From: Bubalus kerabau
Lineage: Eukaryota > Chordata > Mammalia > Artiodactyla > Bovidae
Direction of reading: 5' to 3'
DNA length: 64,000 bases
Assembly (NCBI RefSeq): GCF_029407905.1
Contig: NC_073641.1
Span: 16,661,001-16,725,000, forward strand
Shown here piece after piece: positions 32,769-42,877 of the stretch. The notes beneath the pieces were generated by a model. It saw only the letters and a list, made by a program, of their open reading frames with translations, searched no databases and was not told the DNA's origin. Made by a program: the position numbers and the translations under genes. Positions within the stretch are counted from its first letter, which is position 1. The number at the start of each line of letters is the position of its first letter.

Positions 32769-35707
32769 GTTGTTGTTTAGTTGATAAGTTGTGTCCAACT
32801 GTTTGTGACTCCATGAACTGCAGTGTGCAAAGCTTTCCTATCCTTGGTTATCTCCCAGAGTTTGTTCAAACTCATGTCCTTTAAGTCAGTGATGATATTC
32901 AATCATTTCATCCTCTGTTGCCCTTTTCTGCCCTCAATCTTTCCCAGCAGCAGGGTCCTTCCAATGAGTCAGCTCTTCGCATCAAGTGGCCAAAGTATTG
33001 GCGCTTCAGCTTCAGCATCAGTCCTTCCAGTGAATATTCAGAGTTGATTTCCTTTAGAATTGACTGGTTTGATCTCCCTGCAGTCCAAGGGACTCTCAAG
33101 AGTCCCCTCCAGCACTAAAATTAAAAAACATCAGTTCTTCAGCATTCAACCTTCTTTATGGTTCACCTTTCACATTCGTACATGACTACTGGAAAAACCA
33201 TAGCTTTGACAATAGGGACCTTTGTCAGCAAAGTGATGTCTCTGCTTTTTAATACACTGTCTAGATCTGACATAGCTTTTCTTCCAAGAAGCAAATGTCT
33301 TCTAATTTCATGGCTGCAGTCACCACCCACAATGGTTTTGGAGCCCAATAAAGGAAAATCTGTCACTGTTTCCACTTTTTCCCCATCTATTTGCCACGAG
33401 TGATGGGATCAGATACCGTGATCTTAATTTTTTGAATGTTGAGTTTTAAACCAGCTTTTTTACTCTCCTTTTTCACCTTCGTCAAGAGATTCTTGAGTTA
33501 CTCTTCACTTTCTGCTCTAGAGTGGTATTATTTGCATATCTAAGGTTGTTGATATTTCTCCCGGCAATCTTGATTCCAGCTTGTGATTCATTGAGCAGGG
33601 CATTTTGCATGATGTGCTCTACATAGAAATTAAATAAGTAAGGTGACAATATGCAGCCTTGACCTACTCCTTTCCCAACTTTAAACTAGTCCGTTGTTGC
33701 TTCTTGACCTGCATACAGGTTTTGCAGAATGCAGGTAAGGTAGTCTGGTGTTCCCATCTCTTTAAGAATTTTCCACAGTTTGTTATGATCCACACAGTCA
33801 AAGGCTTTTGCTTAGTCAATGAAGAAGAAGTAGATGTTTTTCTGGAATTCCCTTGCTTTCTCTATGATCTAGCTGATGTTAGCAATTTGATCTCTGGTTC
33901 CTGTGTCTTTTCTAAACCCAGCTTCTACATCTGGAGGTCCTCAGTTCATGTACTATTGAAGCCTAACATGAAGGATTTTGAGCATACCCTTACCAGCATG
34001 TGAAATGAGTGCAATTGTACAGTAGTTTAAACATTCTTTGGCATTGTCATTCTTTGGCATTGCCCTTCTTTGGGATTGGAATGAAAACTGACCTTTTCCA
34101 GTCCTGTGCCCACTGCTGAGTTTTCCAAATTTGCTTACATAATTGAGTGCAGTACTTTGACAGCATCATCTTTTGGGATTTGAAATAGCTCGGCTGAAAT
34201 TCCATCACCTCCACTAGCTTTGTTCCTGGTAATGCTTCCTGAGACCCACTTAACTTCACACTCCAGAATGTCTGGCTCTAGGTGAGTGACCACACCATTG
34301 TGGTTATCTGGGTCATTAAGACTTTTCTTGTATAGTTTTTCTGTGTATTCTTACTACCTCTTCTTAATCTCTTCTGCTTCTGCTAGGTCCTTGCCATTTC
34401 TGTCCTTTATTGTGCCCCTCCTTGTGTGAAATGTTCCCTTGATATCTCCAATTTCTCAAAGAGATCTCTATGCTATGCTATGCTAAGTCACTTCAGTCGT
34501 GTCCGACTCTGTGCGACCCCATAGACGGCAGCCCATCAGGCTCCTCCGTCCATGGGATTTTCCAAGCAAGAGTACTGGAGTCGGGTGCCATTGCATTCTC
34601 CAAAAGAGATCTCTAGTCTTTCCCATTCTATTGCATTCTTTCCCTTTCTTTTGCATATTGGTATATCTTTCGCTTTCTCCCTTGCCTTTCACTTCTTTTC
34701 TTTTCTCATTTATTTGTAAAGCTTCATCAGACAACATTACCTTCTTTTTCTTTGGGATGGTTTTGGTCACCACCTCCTGTACAATGTTTTGAACCCTCAT
34801 CAGTTCTTCAGGCACTCTGTCTACCAGATCTAATCCCCAGAATCTGTTTATCACCTCCACTCTGTAATCATAAGGGATTTGATTTAGGCCACATCTGAAT
34901 GGCCAGGTGATTTTGCCTACTTTATTCAATTTAAGCCTGAATTTTGCAATAAGGAGCTGATGATCTGAGCCACAGCTCAAGGTCTTTTTTTGCTGACTGT
35001 ATAGAGCTTCTCTGTCTTTGGCTGCAAAGAACATAATCCATCTTATTTTTGTATCGATTATCTGGTGATGTCCATGTGTAGAGTCATCTCTTGTGTTGTT
35101 GGAGGAGGGTGTTTGCTATGACCAGGGTATTCTCTTAACAAAACTCTGTTAGCCATTGCTCTACCTCATTTTGTACTCCAAGGTCAAACTTTCCTGTTAC
35201 TCCAGGTATCTCTTTACTTCCTACATTTGCATTCCAATCCCCTATGATGAAAAGGACTTTTTTTTTTTTTTTTTTTTGGTGTTAGTTCTAGAAGGTTTTG
35301 TAGACCCTCATGGAACCATTCAACTTCAGCTTCTTCAACATAAGTGATTTGGGCATAGACTTGGATTACTGTGATGTCAAATGCTTTACCTTGGAAACGA
35401 ACCAAGACCATTCTGTTGTTTTTGAGATTGCACCTATGTAATGTGTTTCTGACTCTTTTGTTGACTATGAGGGTTACTCCATTTCTTCTAAGAGATTCTT
35501 GCCCACAGTAGTAGATATAATGGTCATCTGAATTAAATTCGCCCATTCTCATCCATTTTAGTTCACCGATTCCTAAGATGTCAATGTTCACTCTTGCCAT
35601 CTCCTGCTTGACCATGTCCAATTTACCTTGGTTCATGGACCCAATATTCCAGGTTTCTATGTAATATTGTTCTTTATAGCATCAGACTTTCACTACCAGA
35701 CACATCC
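32769..35707 (-). mobile_element. BovB LINE, near full-length but inactive
   Basis: About 2.9 kb on the minus strand. From its 5' end: a 140 aa frame (35214-35636) with the N-terminal AP-endonuclease domain (ILGIGELKW). Next comes a 183 aa frame (34483-35034) with the endonuclease C-terminal box GSDHQLL, then linker, RT fingers (33780-34260), the catalytic box reading YANN (complement of 33527-33538), and the C-terminus. An A20 run (T20 at 35258-35277) and a SINE at 34471-34602 interrupt it. Frameshifts and catalytic changes make it dead. Confidence 0.93.
34471..34602 (-). mobile_element. BovA monomer SINE nested in BovB
   Basis: 132 bp with a (TGCTA)n-like tail at the left. Perfect 13 bp duplication AAAGAGATCTCTA at 34458-34470 and 34603-34615. 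Same orientation as its BovB host. It lacks the tRNA-like head, resembling half of a Bov-A2. Confidence 0.95.
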
Positions 35708-36058
35708 CCAGCTGAGTGTCATTTCTGCTTTGGCCAAATTGGGCTATGAAGTTTTGCTTCATCCACCATATTCACCAGACCTCTCACCAGCCGACTACCA
35801 CTTCTTCAAGCATCTCAACAACTTTTTGCAGGGAAAACACTTCCACAACCAGCAGAAGGCAGAAAATGCTTTCTAAGAGTTTGTTGAATCCCACAGCAAG
35901 GATTTTTCTGCTTCAGGCATAAGCAAACTTATTTCTCATTGGCAAAAATGTGTTGATTGTCATGGGTTTTATTTTAACTAATAAAGATGTGTTTGAGCCT
36001 AGTTTTAATAGTTTAAGGCTCACAGTCCAAAACAGCAATTACCTTTTCACAATCTAAT
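35708..36058 (+). mobile_element. Mariner (Hsmar1-like) 3' half with transposase C-terminus and 3' inverted end
   Basis: The plus-strand frame ending at 35876 encodes a mariner transposase C-terminal region (HPPYSPDLSPADYHFFKHL), the segment containing the third catalytic acidic residue. It stops by a nonsense codon at 35874-35876 while homology runs on to about 35980. GCAATTACCTTTTCACAATC then TAATA at about 36034-36058 is a decayed 3' terminal inverted repeat. The 5' half is missing: the left edge abuts the BovB 5' end. This is a DNA cut-and-paste element, dead here. Confidence 0.85.
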
Positions 36059-36059
36059 A

Positions 36060-36520
36060 TTTGGGGGGTCTAGAATCTGTGTCTAGAGGTTCTGGGTCAC
36101 AAGGCAGAGTCCCACAAAACTTTAAACTACCACTGCTATCTGGTCACTTTAGGTTCCTCATGCCAGGAAACTATTAGGTGAATAAAGGAGTTACTATGCT
36201 GACAGAGATTACTGGCCCTAATCGTCATGAGGAAAGAGGGCTTCTGTAACACAGTGAGGCACAGAGGAGCATGTTTGACACTTAGATGACTAGGTCATCT
36301 CTTGGATGCTCATGGGTTTTTCAGGTTTATCTATAAATGGGCAAGTACGACAACCATACTCTATGGAAGGGTCACCAGAGTCTCAGACCACTAGGACTGA
36401 GGGTCTGGTTCATCATACCAGGCACTTCAGAAGTGCCAGACTAGGATGAAGGAAATCTAGGATCGGTGGTTGGGAAGAGAGGTCATCAGCAGCTGCTACA
36501 TAAAAATTGGGATCACCTGC
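36060..36520 (+). mobile_element. ERV-L-type relic, 3' pol region (second piece)
   Basis: GTGTCTAGAGGTTCTGGGTC, TCCCACAAAACTTTAAACTA, CTGGTCACTTTAGGTTCCTC and GGGCAAGTACGACAACCATA follow the distal ERV-L pol region in order, on the same strand as 31040-31640. Frames are stopped. Probably the same provirus separated by BovB and mariner insertions. Confidence 0.5.
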
Positions 36521-36780
36521 CTAAGTGGGGGCTATGCTTTGTGCACTGTATCTCTTTTTGTATATGTGAGTTGTGACAACAGAATACAGAAGCAGCTAAA
36601 ACTGGATGGCGTAGATCAATGTGAGAAGCAACTGGATCTGAGCAGAGCAGAGGATGAACTGTAGTAGATGCTGGGGTGCCTGCCTACATTTGTTTTCCTG
36701 AACCACAGCATCCATCACTCAGCTTCTGTGAATGTCGACCGCTAATGGCAGTATGCACTTTTAAACCTAGATTTATTTGT
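36521..36780. other. Unclassified segment, possibly the end of the ERV-L relic
   Basis: No LTR boundary could be found and no exon is recognised. Confidence 0.3.
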
Positions 36781-36790
36781 TCATTCAGCA

Positions 36791-37061
36791 CTGCTGCTGC
36801 TAAGTCGCTTCAGTTGTGTCTGACTCTGTGCGACCCCATAGATGTCAGCCCACCAGGCTCCTCTGTCCCTGGGATTCTCCAGGCAAGACCACTGGAGCGG
36901 GTTGCCATTTCCTTCTCCAGTGCATGAAAGTGAAAAGTGAAAGTGAGGTCACTCAGTCGTGTCCGACTCTTAGCAACCCCATGGACTGTAGCCTACCAGG
37001 CTCCTCTGTCCATGGGATTCTCCAGGCAAGAGTACTGGAGTGGGGTGCCATTCCTTCTCCG
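36791..37061 (-). mobile_element. Bov-A2 SINE
   Basis: Two BovA monomers with the GAAAGTGAAAAGTGAAAGTG joint and a short (CTG)n tail at left. Perfect 10 bp duplication TCATTCAGCA at 36781-36790 and 37062-37071. Confidence 0.95.
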
Positions 37062-37074
37062 TCATTCAGCATTA

Positions 37075-37445
37075 TGATGGTTTTATTCTTTCATCTACTT
37101 ATGAATAGCTGTAACGAAGGTCATTTCTTTTTTTGCTGTGTAGTATTCAACTGTATCAGTGTAATACAATTCATTTTTCCATTCTTCTGTTGATCGATTC
37201 TTTTGCTTAATTGTTTATAGGTTTTGGCTATTACAGACAATCCCACTATGGATATTCTTTTAACCATCTTTGAATACAGACACATGTATTTCTCTTGAGT
37301 CTCTCCTAGGAGTGAAACTATTGGATCATAGGGTACACGTATGTTCCACAATAGCAGATAATGTTAAACAGTTTTCCAACATAGTTTGCATTTTGTTAGG
37401 AACTATTTCACAACTCTGTGGGCATGAAGATATTATCCTATATTC
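37075..37445 (-). mobile_element. Old L1 (L1M) 3' fragment
   Basis: Reverse L1 order: GTAGTATTCAACTGTATCAG, GTTTTGGCTATTACAGACAA, CTAGGAGTGAAACTATTGGA, ACAGTTTTCCAACATAGTTT. Diverged. Confidence 0.8.
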
Positions 37446-37460
37446 TGGAAGCTTTATTGT

Positions 37461-37634
37461 TTTTTAAATTAATTTATTTTCTAATTGAAGGATAATTGCT
37501 TTACAGGATTTTGTTGTTTTCTGACAAATATCAACATGAATCAGACATAAGTTTACATATGTCTCCTCCCTCTTGAACCTCCCTCCTATTTCCCTCTGCA
37601 TCCCACCCCTCCAAGTTGTTACAGAGTCCTTTAC
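37461..37634 (-). mobile_element. Artiodactyl L1 3' UTR
   Basis: AATTGAAGGATAATTGCTTTAC, TATCAACATGAATCAGACAT and CCTCCCTCTTGAACCTCCCT are the complement of a ruminant L1 3' UTR of an older subfamily than the copies at 1-765 and 20757-21113. Confidence 0.8.
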
Positions 37635-38159
37635 TTTTAGATCAATAATCAACTTGGAATGAGGTAAGAGTGAAGTTTAATTTTTTTGCAAATGGAAATC
37701 AATTGACCATTTGGCAAAAAAGCACTATTTATTTCAAAGATTTCCCTTTGTTGTTCCACAACACAGTATCATGCAATGTTTGATTGGTTTGACTTTTCTC
37801 ATAAAAGAGCTTTAATTCTAAGGAAATAATTGGACAGTTATTTGGTTGAAGCTTTTGTAATACTGATATATTATTTCCATTTCACTCTCAGGAAACTGAG
37901 GCTTACAGAAGGTAACTAATTTGGTGAGCAAGTTCTTCTAGACAAAGATTCACATTATTAATGCCTTCAATGAGACAGAAATTAATTAGTTAAGCATAAC
38001 AGTGTGAGACAGGTAATCTCTGCTAAAGCTCTCTGTCATTGTCTTGTGGTGTCCAACTCTGGATCCAAGACAGTTGTTTCAGCTCCCACCCTCATGCTTT
38101 CCTCTCAGCTTAGTGGGAAGGGAGACATGCCCCTTATTTTAGGAATGTTACCTTTAAAT
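37635..38159. other. Mostly unrecognised; short MIR piece
   Basis: 37865-37945 (CCATTTCACTCTCAGGAAACTGAGGC, split in description) fits a reversed MIR core. The rest shows nothing. Confidence 0.45.
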
Positions 38160-38411
38160 TGGCTTCCCTGATAACTTAGTTGCTAAAGAATCTGCCTGCA
38201 ATACAGGAGATCCCGGTTGGATTCCTGGGTCAGGAAGATCCGTTGGAGAAGGGATAGGCTACCCACTCCAGTATTCTCGGGCTTCCCTTGTGGTTCAGCT
38301 GGTAAAGAATCTGCCTGCAATGTGGGAGACCTAGGTTCGTTCCCTGGGTTGGAAAGACACCTTGGAGAAGGGAAAGGCTATCTACTCCAGTATTCTGGCC
38401 TAGAGAATTGC
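38160..38411 (+). mobile_element. Bov-tA SINE with duplicated head (dimeric form)
   Basis: Two head units follow each other, GGCTTCCCTGATAACTTAGT at 38161 and GGCTTCCCTTGTGGTTCAGC at 38280, each with its own B-box and GGAGAAGGG..CTCCAGTATTCT segment. The BovA 3' part is cut short (ends near AGAGAATTGCACAA). Same architecture as 48967-49271. Confidence 0.88.
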
Positions 38412-38949
38412 ACAATTTCATTCAGAAGCTATTGGCCAAAATTCAGTGATACTGCCACACCCATAACCAAGGGATCCTGGGAAATGAAGTATTTAAGTAG
38501 CCAGTGTCTTCCTGAAATTTGGGATCTCTAGAAAACAGGTTTTGGAACTGCTAGCCATAGCTGGGGGTACTTTGTTGCAGCCCATCTGATATTCAGACAA
38601 AAGTCTGTAACTCTAGGATATACTGCACAATCCTTGACTACTAGCTGAACTCAAACTTCAGATGTGTATCATCTCCTTTTATTAGAAAATAAAATTACTT
38701 AACTCACTTCCACTTAATTCCCCCACCCCCGCTTCTGTTCTGTTCTTCTTCTCTCTTTCCTGCCCACCCCACTTTGTCTGCCTATCTCTCTCTTTTCTCT
38801 TCAAAAGTTACGGTACCCTGTTATTTCCTCTCCATGTCTCCACTGCCTACATTTTGATGACAGGAACATGTCAAGGGGGTGGGGTGAGGGGGTGCGTAGG
38901 ATCGCTGCAAGTGGTGAATCACAAAGTCTCTCACTTTTTCATTCTTTTT
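38412..38949. other. Stretch without a recognised gene
   Basis: A pyrimidine-rich patch lies at 38715-38800. No repeat or exon recognised. Confidence 0.4.
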
Positions 38950-40025
38950 TTTTTAAACTTTAATTATTAGTTTTTATTACACAAGTAATACATATTCATT
39001 GTAGAAAAATTAGAAAACACAGAAAAGCAAAAAGAAAAAATAATCACCCATAATCCCACTACCCATAAATAACTACTATTAACATTTTAGTGTATGTCCT
39101 TCTAGCTTTTTATGCATATATATCAATATATATACATACATAGATATATTTATATATATTTTCTTTTTTTTTTTTTACAAATATTGTGTCATACTATACA
39201 CACTGTTTTAGAATATGTTTTTAATTTAATATATATTGTGAACATTATTATTTATTCCCTGAAAAAATTATACAGTTACTACATGCTCATTGTGAAAAAG
39301 TCAGAAATAACAGATATGCAAAAAAAAAAAAAATATATATATATAGTTGCTCCAGATCTCACCTCCCAGAGATAAATGCTGTTAACATTTTAGCAAATAT
39401 CTTTTCAGACTCTTTAATGCACATATATATGTAAGTATATTTTTAAAATGGGATGATGCTATAGATATTCTTCTCTGTTTTCATTTAACAATATAATTCC
39501 ATAAATATATGTATGGTGCTTCCTCTTAATTGGTGCACAGTATTCCACTGATAGGATATACCATATTTAATCAATCTTATTCTGTGGGTTTATTTACAAT
39601 TTTTCCCATTCTTCCAAATAAGTATTCTTTCTTGCATATTTCTTGAATAATAAATGACTACATCTTAGGTCATTTTTTCTGAACTTTTTCAGAAGAATTT
39701 CCCTACAGTGGAATTACTTGGTATAGGTGAAAAATATACTGCCCAATTATTTTCCAGAAAGGTAGAATCAGTTTACATACATGTTGCTCTGTAAGAGGAT
39801 GTTCACTTCTAGATTTCCTTGCTGTCCCTGGAAACATTCATTTGTTATATTCTTGCCTTTCTGATACATTAAAAAAGAGTATATCATAATAGCTTACATT
39901 TTTGATTACTAGTCTATTAAAATATTTTCATATTATTAGTGCATTATTTTAATTTATGGTACATTGCCAGTTTGTATGCTTGGCTCAATTTTCTACTGGA
40001 AAGTTTGATTCTTTTTGAGTCATAA
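38950..40025 (-). mobile_element. Old L1 (L1ME type) 3' end, partly duplicated
   Basis: Reverse L1ME order: AATACATATTCATTGTAGAAAAA, ATAATCACCCATAATCCCAC, TATTCCACTGATAGGATATACC, CCTACAGTGGAATTACTTGG. The terminal part appears twice (38970-39115 and 39264-39425). Very AT-rich, with (TA)n stretches and a T12 run near 39166. Confidence 0.7.
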
Positions 40026-40034
40026 AATGTCATT

Positions 40035-40200
40035 TATTCATGCATTCATTATTCACTCATTCCATAAATATGTTTTCACTATTTGCTTTTGTGTTTAGCA
40101 CTGTGCTGAGGATATAAGAATAAGCAAAATAGACATGGTCACTGCCTTCTGGAACTTCAGTTTAGTGGGGACAGACAATTAAACAAGCAATAATGAAAAA
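40035..40200 (-). mobile_element. L2 LINE 3' end
   Basis: TTCATGCATTCATTATTCACTC, then AGCACTGTGCTGAGGATATAAG and GGTCACTGCCTTCTGGAACTTC match the reversed L2 3' end. Confidence 0.75.
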
Positions 40201-40279
40201 AGTACAATAAGGAAAAGAAAAAAATGGGAACACTTGGCTGGGGAGGAAGTTGTAGATCATGAAGACTTGCCAAAGGTAG

Positions 40280-40790
40280 TGGAATTTAAGCTCTTGGTAT
40301 TTATTAGACATCTGTACTCTTTGTTGCATATATTTAAAATTTTGCTTTCTCTTAATCTGATTTTTTTTTTTTTACTTTATAGGAATTTTGCATTTTTAAT
40401 TGGTCAAACCCATCCATCTTTTCCTTTGGTGTTTCTTGCTTCACTATAATGCTTAGAAAAGCTCCCCTCCTACCACCCCACACACACTAAAATTATATCA
40501 TATTCATCAATACTGCCAGTTTATTTATGTGCTTTAACATTTAAATATTTACTTCATTTAGAATTTATTTTGATGACAGTTTTGAGGTATGGATCTAATA
40601 TATCCCTCAACAAATGGCTAACCATTTCTCCCAATATAATGTACTTAATAAACCAACCTTTTCTCATAGATTTGAAATGACATCTTTGTAATGTACTCAG
40701 TTCTTTTATGTTCTAGGGTTTATAACTTGGCTTTATATTTAATATTAATGGTTTATTCTGGACCATTTCTCATTCTTTCGGTAGTTACCT
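40280..40790 (-). mobile_element. Old L1 (L1M) internal fragment
   Basis: TTTTGAGGTATGGATCTAAT, GGCTAACCATTTCTCCCAAT, CCAACCTTTTCTCATAGATT and TTTGAAATGACATCTTTGTA follow a reversed L1 ORF2/3' UTR boundary region. Confidence 0.7.
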
Positions 40791-41377
40791 GAAAGTTGAG
40801 CATTCTGCATTTGGTGATGTTCTAGAACACAAAGAAATGATAGACATTGCTAAGGTATGTGTGTAGGTGGGTGAGAAGTTATTCGGGATGGATATCCTTA
40901 ATTCTTTCAATTTTGAGACTTCCGGAGGCTGAAATCCCACATGGGATCATTGTTAATCTGGCCAATTTGTTGGCTGTCTAAAATTAATTAAATGCTTTTA
41001 TGCTCTGTATAAAGCTTAGATTCCAGTAGGTGGCAGTATTGCCAAACAGTAAGTATCCAAACTTGTAGGTGCCCTGAGGAACAAAATGATCTGGCAGGAT
41101 TTTAGAATTGCTCCAAGAGCTTTCATTAGAGGAGGCACCAGGGCTGTGCTACTTTTAAAGCTCTTCTTTGTACCCTTGAACAATGGCACAATCAGAAGTG
41201 TGCACTGGATCTGTTCCTAGACGCATGCAAAAAACAGAAGTGGACTGATTTTTAAAAGTGGCGCCTACTGTGGGCCTTTCTTCATACACCTCAACAAAAA
41301 GTGCCTTTGGGCCCAGCCAATGACTGAGTCAAAGCCTGGAAATGTGGTTTTAAACAACGTGATTGTGGTGGGATTCA
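40791..41377. other. Stretch without a recognised gene; CTCF-like site inside
   Basis: Unique-looking DNA with no repeat family recognised. It contains the CTCF core match listed separately. Confidence 0.45.
41023..41037 (+). promoter_or_regulatory. Candidate CTCF core motif
   Basis: CCAGTAGGTGGCAGT matches the degenerate vertebrate CTCF core CCASYAGRKGGCRSY at all 15 positions, on the plus strand, in sequence not assigned to any repeat. Occupancy cannot be judged from sequence. Confidence 0.5.
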
Positions 41378-41474
41378 AGTGATTTTTATTTTCTTTGTAT
41401 TTGGTGGTATTTTTCAGATTTCCCACAAAGAACATGCACTGTCTGTAATCTGAAAAAAAAAAAAAAAAAAAAAA
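41378..41474 (+). mobile_element. Old L1 (L1ME type) 3' terminus with A22 tail
   Basis: AGTGATTTTTATTTTCTTTG, ATTTCCCACAAAGAACATGC and GTCTGTAATCTG are the forward form of the L1ME end seen reversed at 38970. It is followed by 22 A at 41453-41474. Confidence 0.65.
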
Positions 41475-42795
41475 TCAACACAGGGTATTAAAAATAGGGT
41501 GGTGAAATGGGTGGTTCGTGTGCCAGAGAAACTTTATATCCTTTTTTGTTTCAAGCATATGTGCAAATGAAACAAAATGAGTTCAGTGGGCTCTCCTTAT
41601 CCCTAGAGATCAGCTCAGTGTTATTGCTAATCTGGAAGCAAATTACCAGCAGGAAACAGAGACAGTTATCTCATGGAACTACACCTGAGAAAGTCCTTTG
41701 GTAGGTAACAGGGGAGTGGGGTCAGCTCCTACTAAGATGCACTGGCATACCTAATAGGAGATGGTGAATTACCCATTGCAACTCTGAGCCAGGGTAGGTT
41801 ATAGGGACTTTGAGCACTAAATTTAATTTTAGGACCTGCTATAGTGAAGGAAGATCTATAAATCTTGGAGTATGTCCACAGGAACTACAAAATTGATCCA
41901 AGGCTGGGAAACAGGCACTATGAATAAAAGATAAGGTGGCTGAATTTATTTATCTTAGATATGGAAAGCCTAGCTGGGGAATTAAGACAAATCCCCATCT
42001 CCATAAATAGCGACTATAGCCCTCCCCAGACATGGAGGTGAGACCTGAATTTATTAACAGTCTTCAGTTGTACAGAGGACAATTGCACGGAAGGTGTTAC
42101 TTTCACACTGAGACTAAGGCGAGAGTGAGCACAAATTAACCAAGCAGAAGTGATTTAGGTCAGGCATTTAGAAGAAGGTGCTGAACACCAAGACTGGACT
42201 TATCTGTTAATAACTGTACATGGATTAGTAAGAACTAGATTGAAGCTAAGGGTTCAATATAGTAGAAGGTGGGAGAGGGCAGAAATGGCAGCTGAGAGCA
42301 TGCCAGAGTAGGCTCCTTCATAATTTCTAAAACAATGGACCTGAAGTGAATTAAACTTCAGGAGATAAAAATGAACTGCATTCAGGAAAGGATATTAAGC
42401 TTGAATCAAACCAGATGTGTGAAAATTGGGGTTTGCAGACCATGGAAATCTGGGAGTGGTTACCTGTTTTGCAAAGGAGCAGTCATCCTAGGAGTCTTTC
42501 AATAGCATATTCTAACAACTGTTTTATAAGTATTTGATTTAGAAAATTGTGATTTTTCTTGTATAACTTTCAAGGGTATGTCTTGACATGAAGCTAGTCA
42601 TACTTATAACCATGTATCAGTTGCCAACTCATTGGAACACATCTCTGGACTCCAAGAATAAGGCCAATAACCAGCTGGTGTGATCTAAATAGAGACATGC
42701 GTAGTCTTTTGAGATCTCTTCCAACTTTTCAATCCTTTCACTTTCAATTAAAAAAACTAGAAGACACTTCCAAGGATAATTTCCATAACAGCAGA
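41475..42795. other. Stretch without a recognised gene
   Basis: Unique-looking, with stops in all frames at short spacing. One 65 aa plus frame (41507-41704) has no support. Confidence 0.45.
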
Positions 42796-42797
42796 TA

Positions 42798-42875
42798 TTA
42801 GGTTGAACTATATGAAGTTGCCATTTTTAGGTCAAAAACAGTCAAATATCAGCAATTTCATATAATTCAACCTAA
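42798..42875. mobile_element. Mariner-type MITE, 78 bp
   Basis: Terminal inverted repeats of 24 bp, TTAGGTTGAACTATATGAAG + TTGC at left and the complement of GCAATTTCATATAATTCAAC + CTAA at right, differ at two positions. TA dinucleotides at 42796-42797 and 42876-42877 fit the mariner target duplication. The 30 bp centre is non-coding. The element can fold as a near-perfect hairpin. Confidence 0.85.
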
Positions 42876-42877
42876 TA

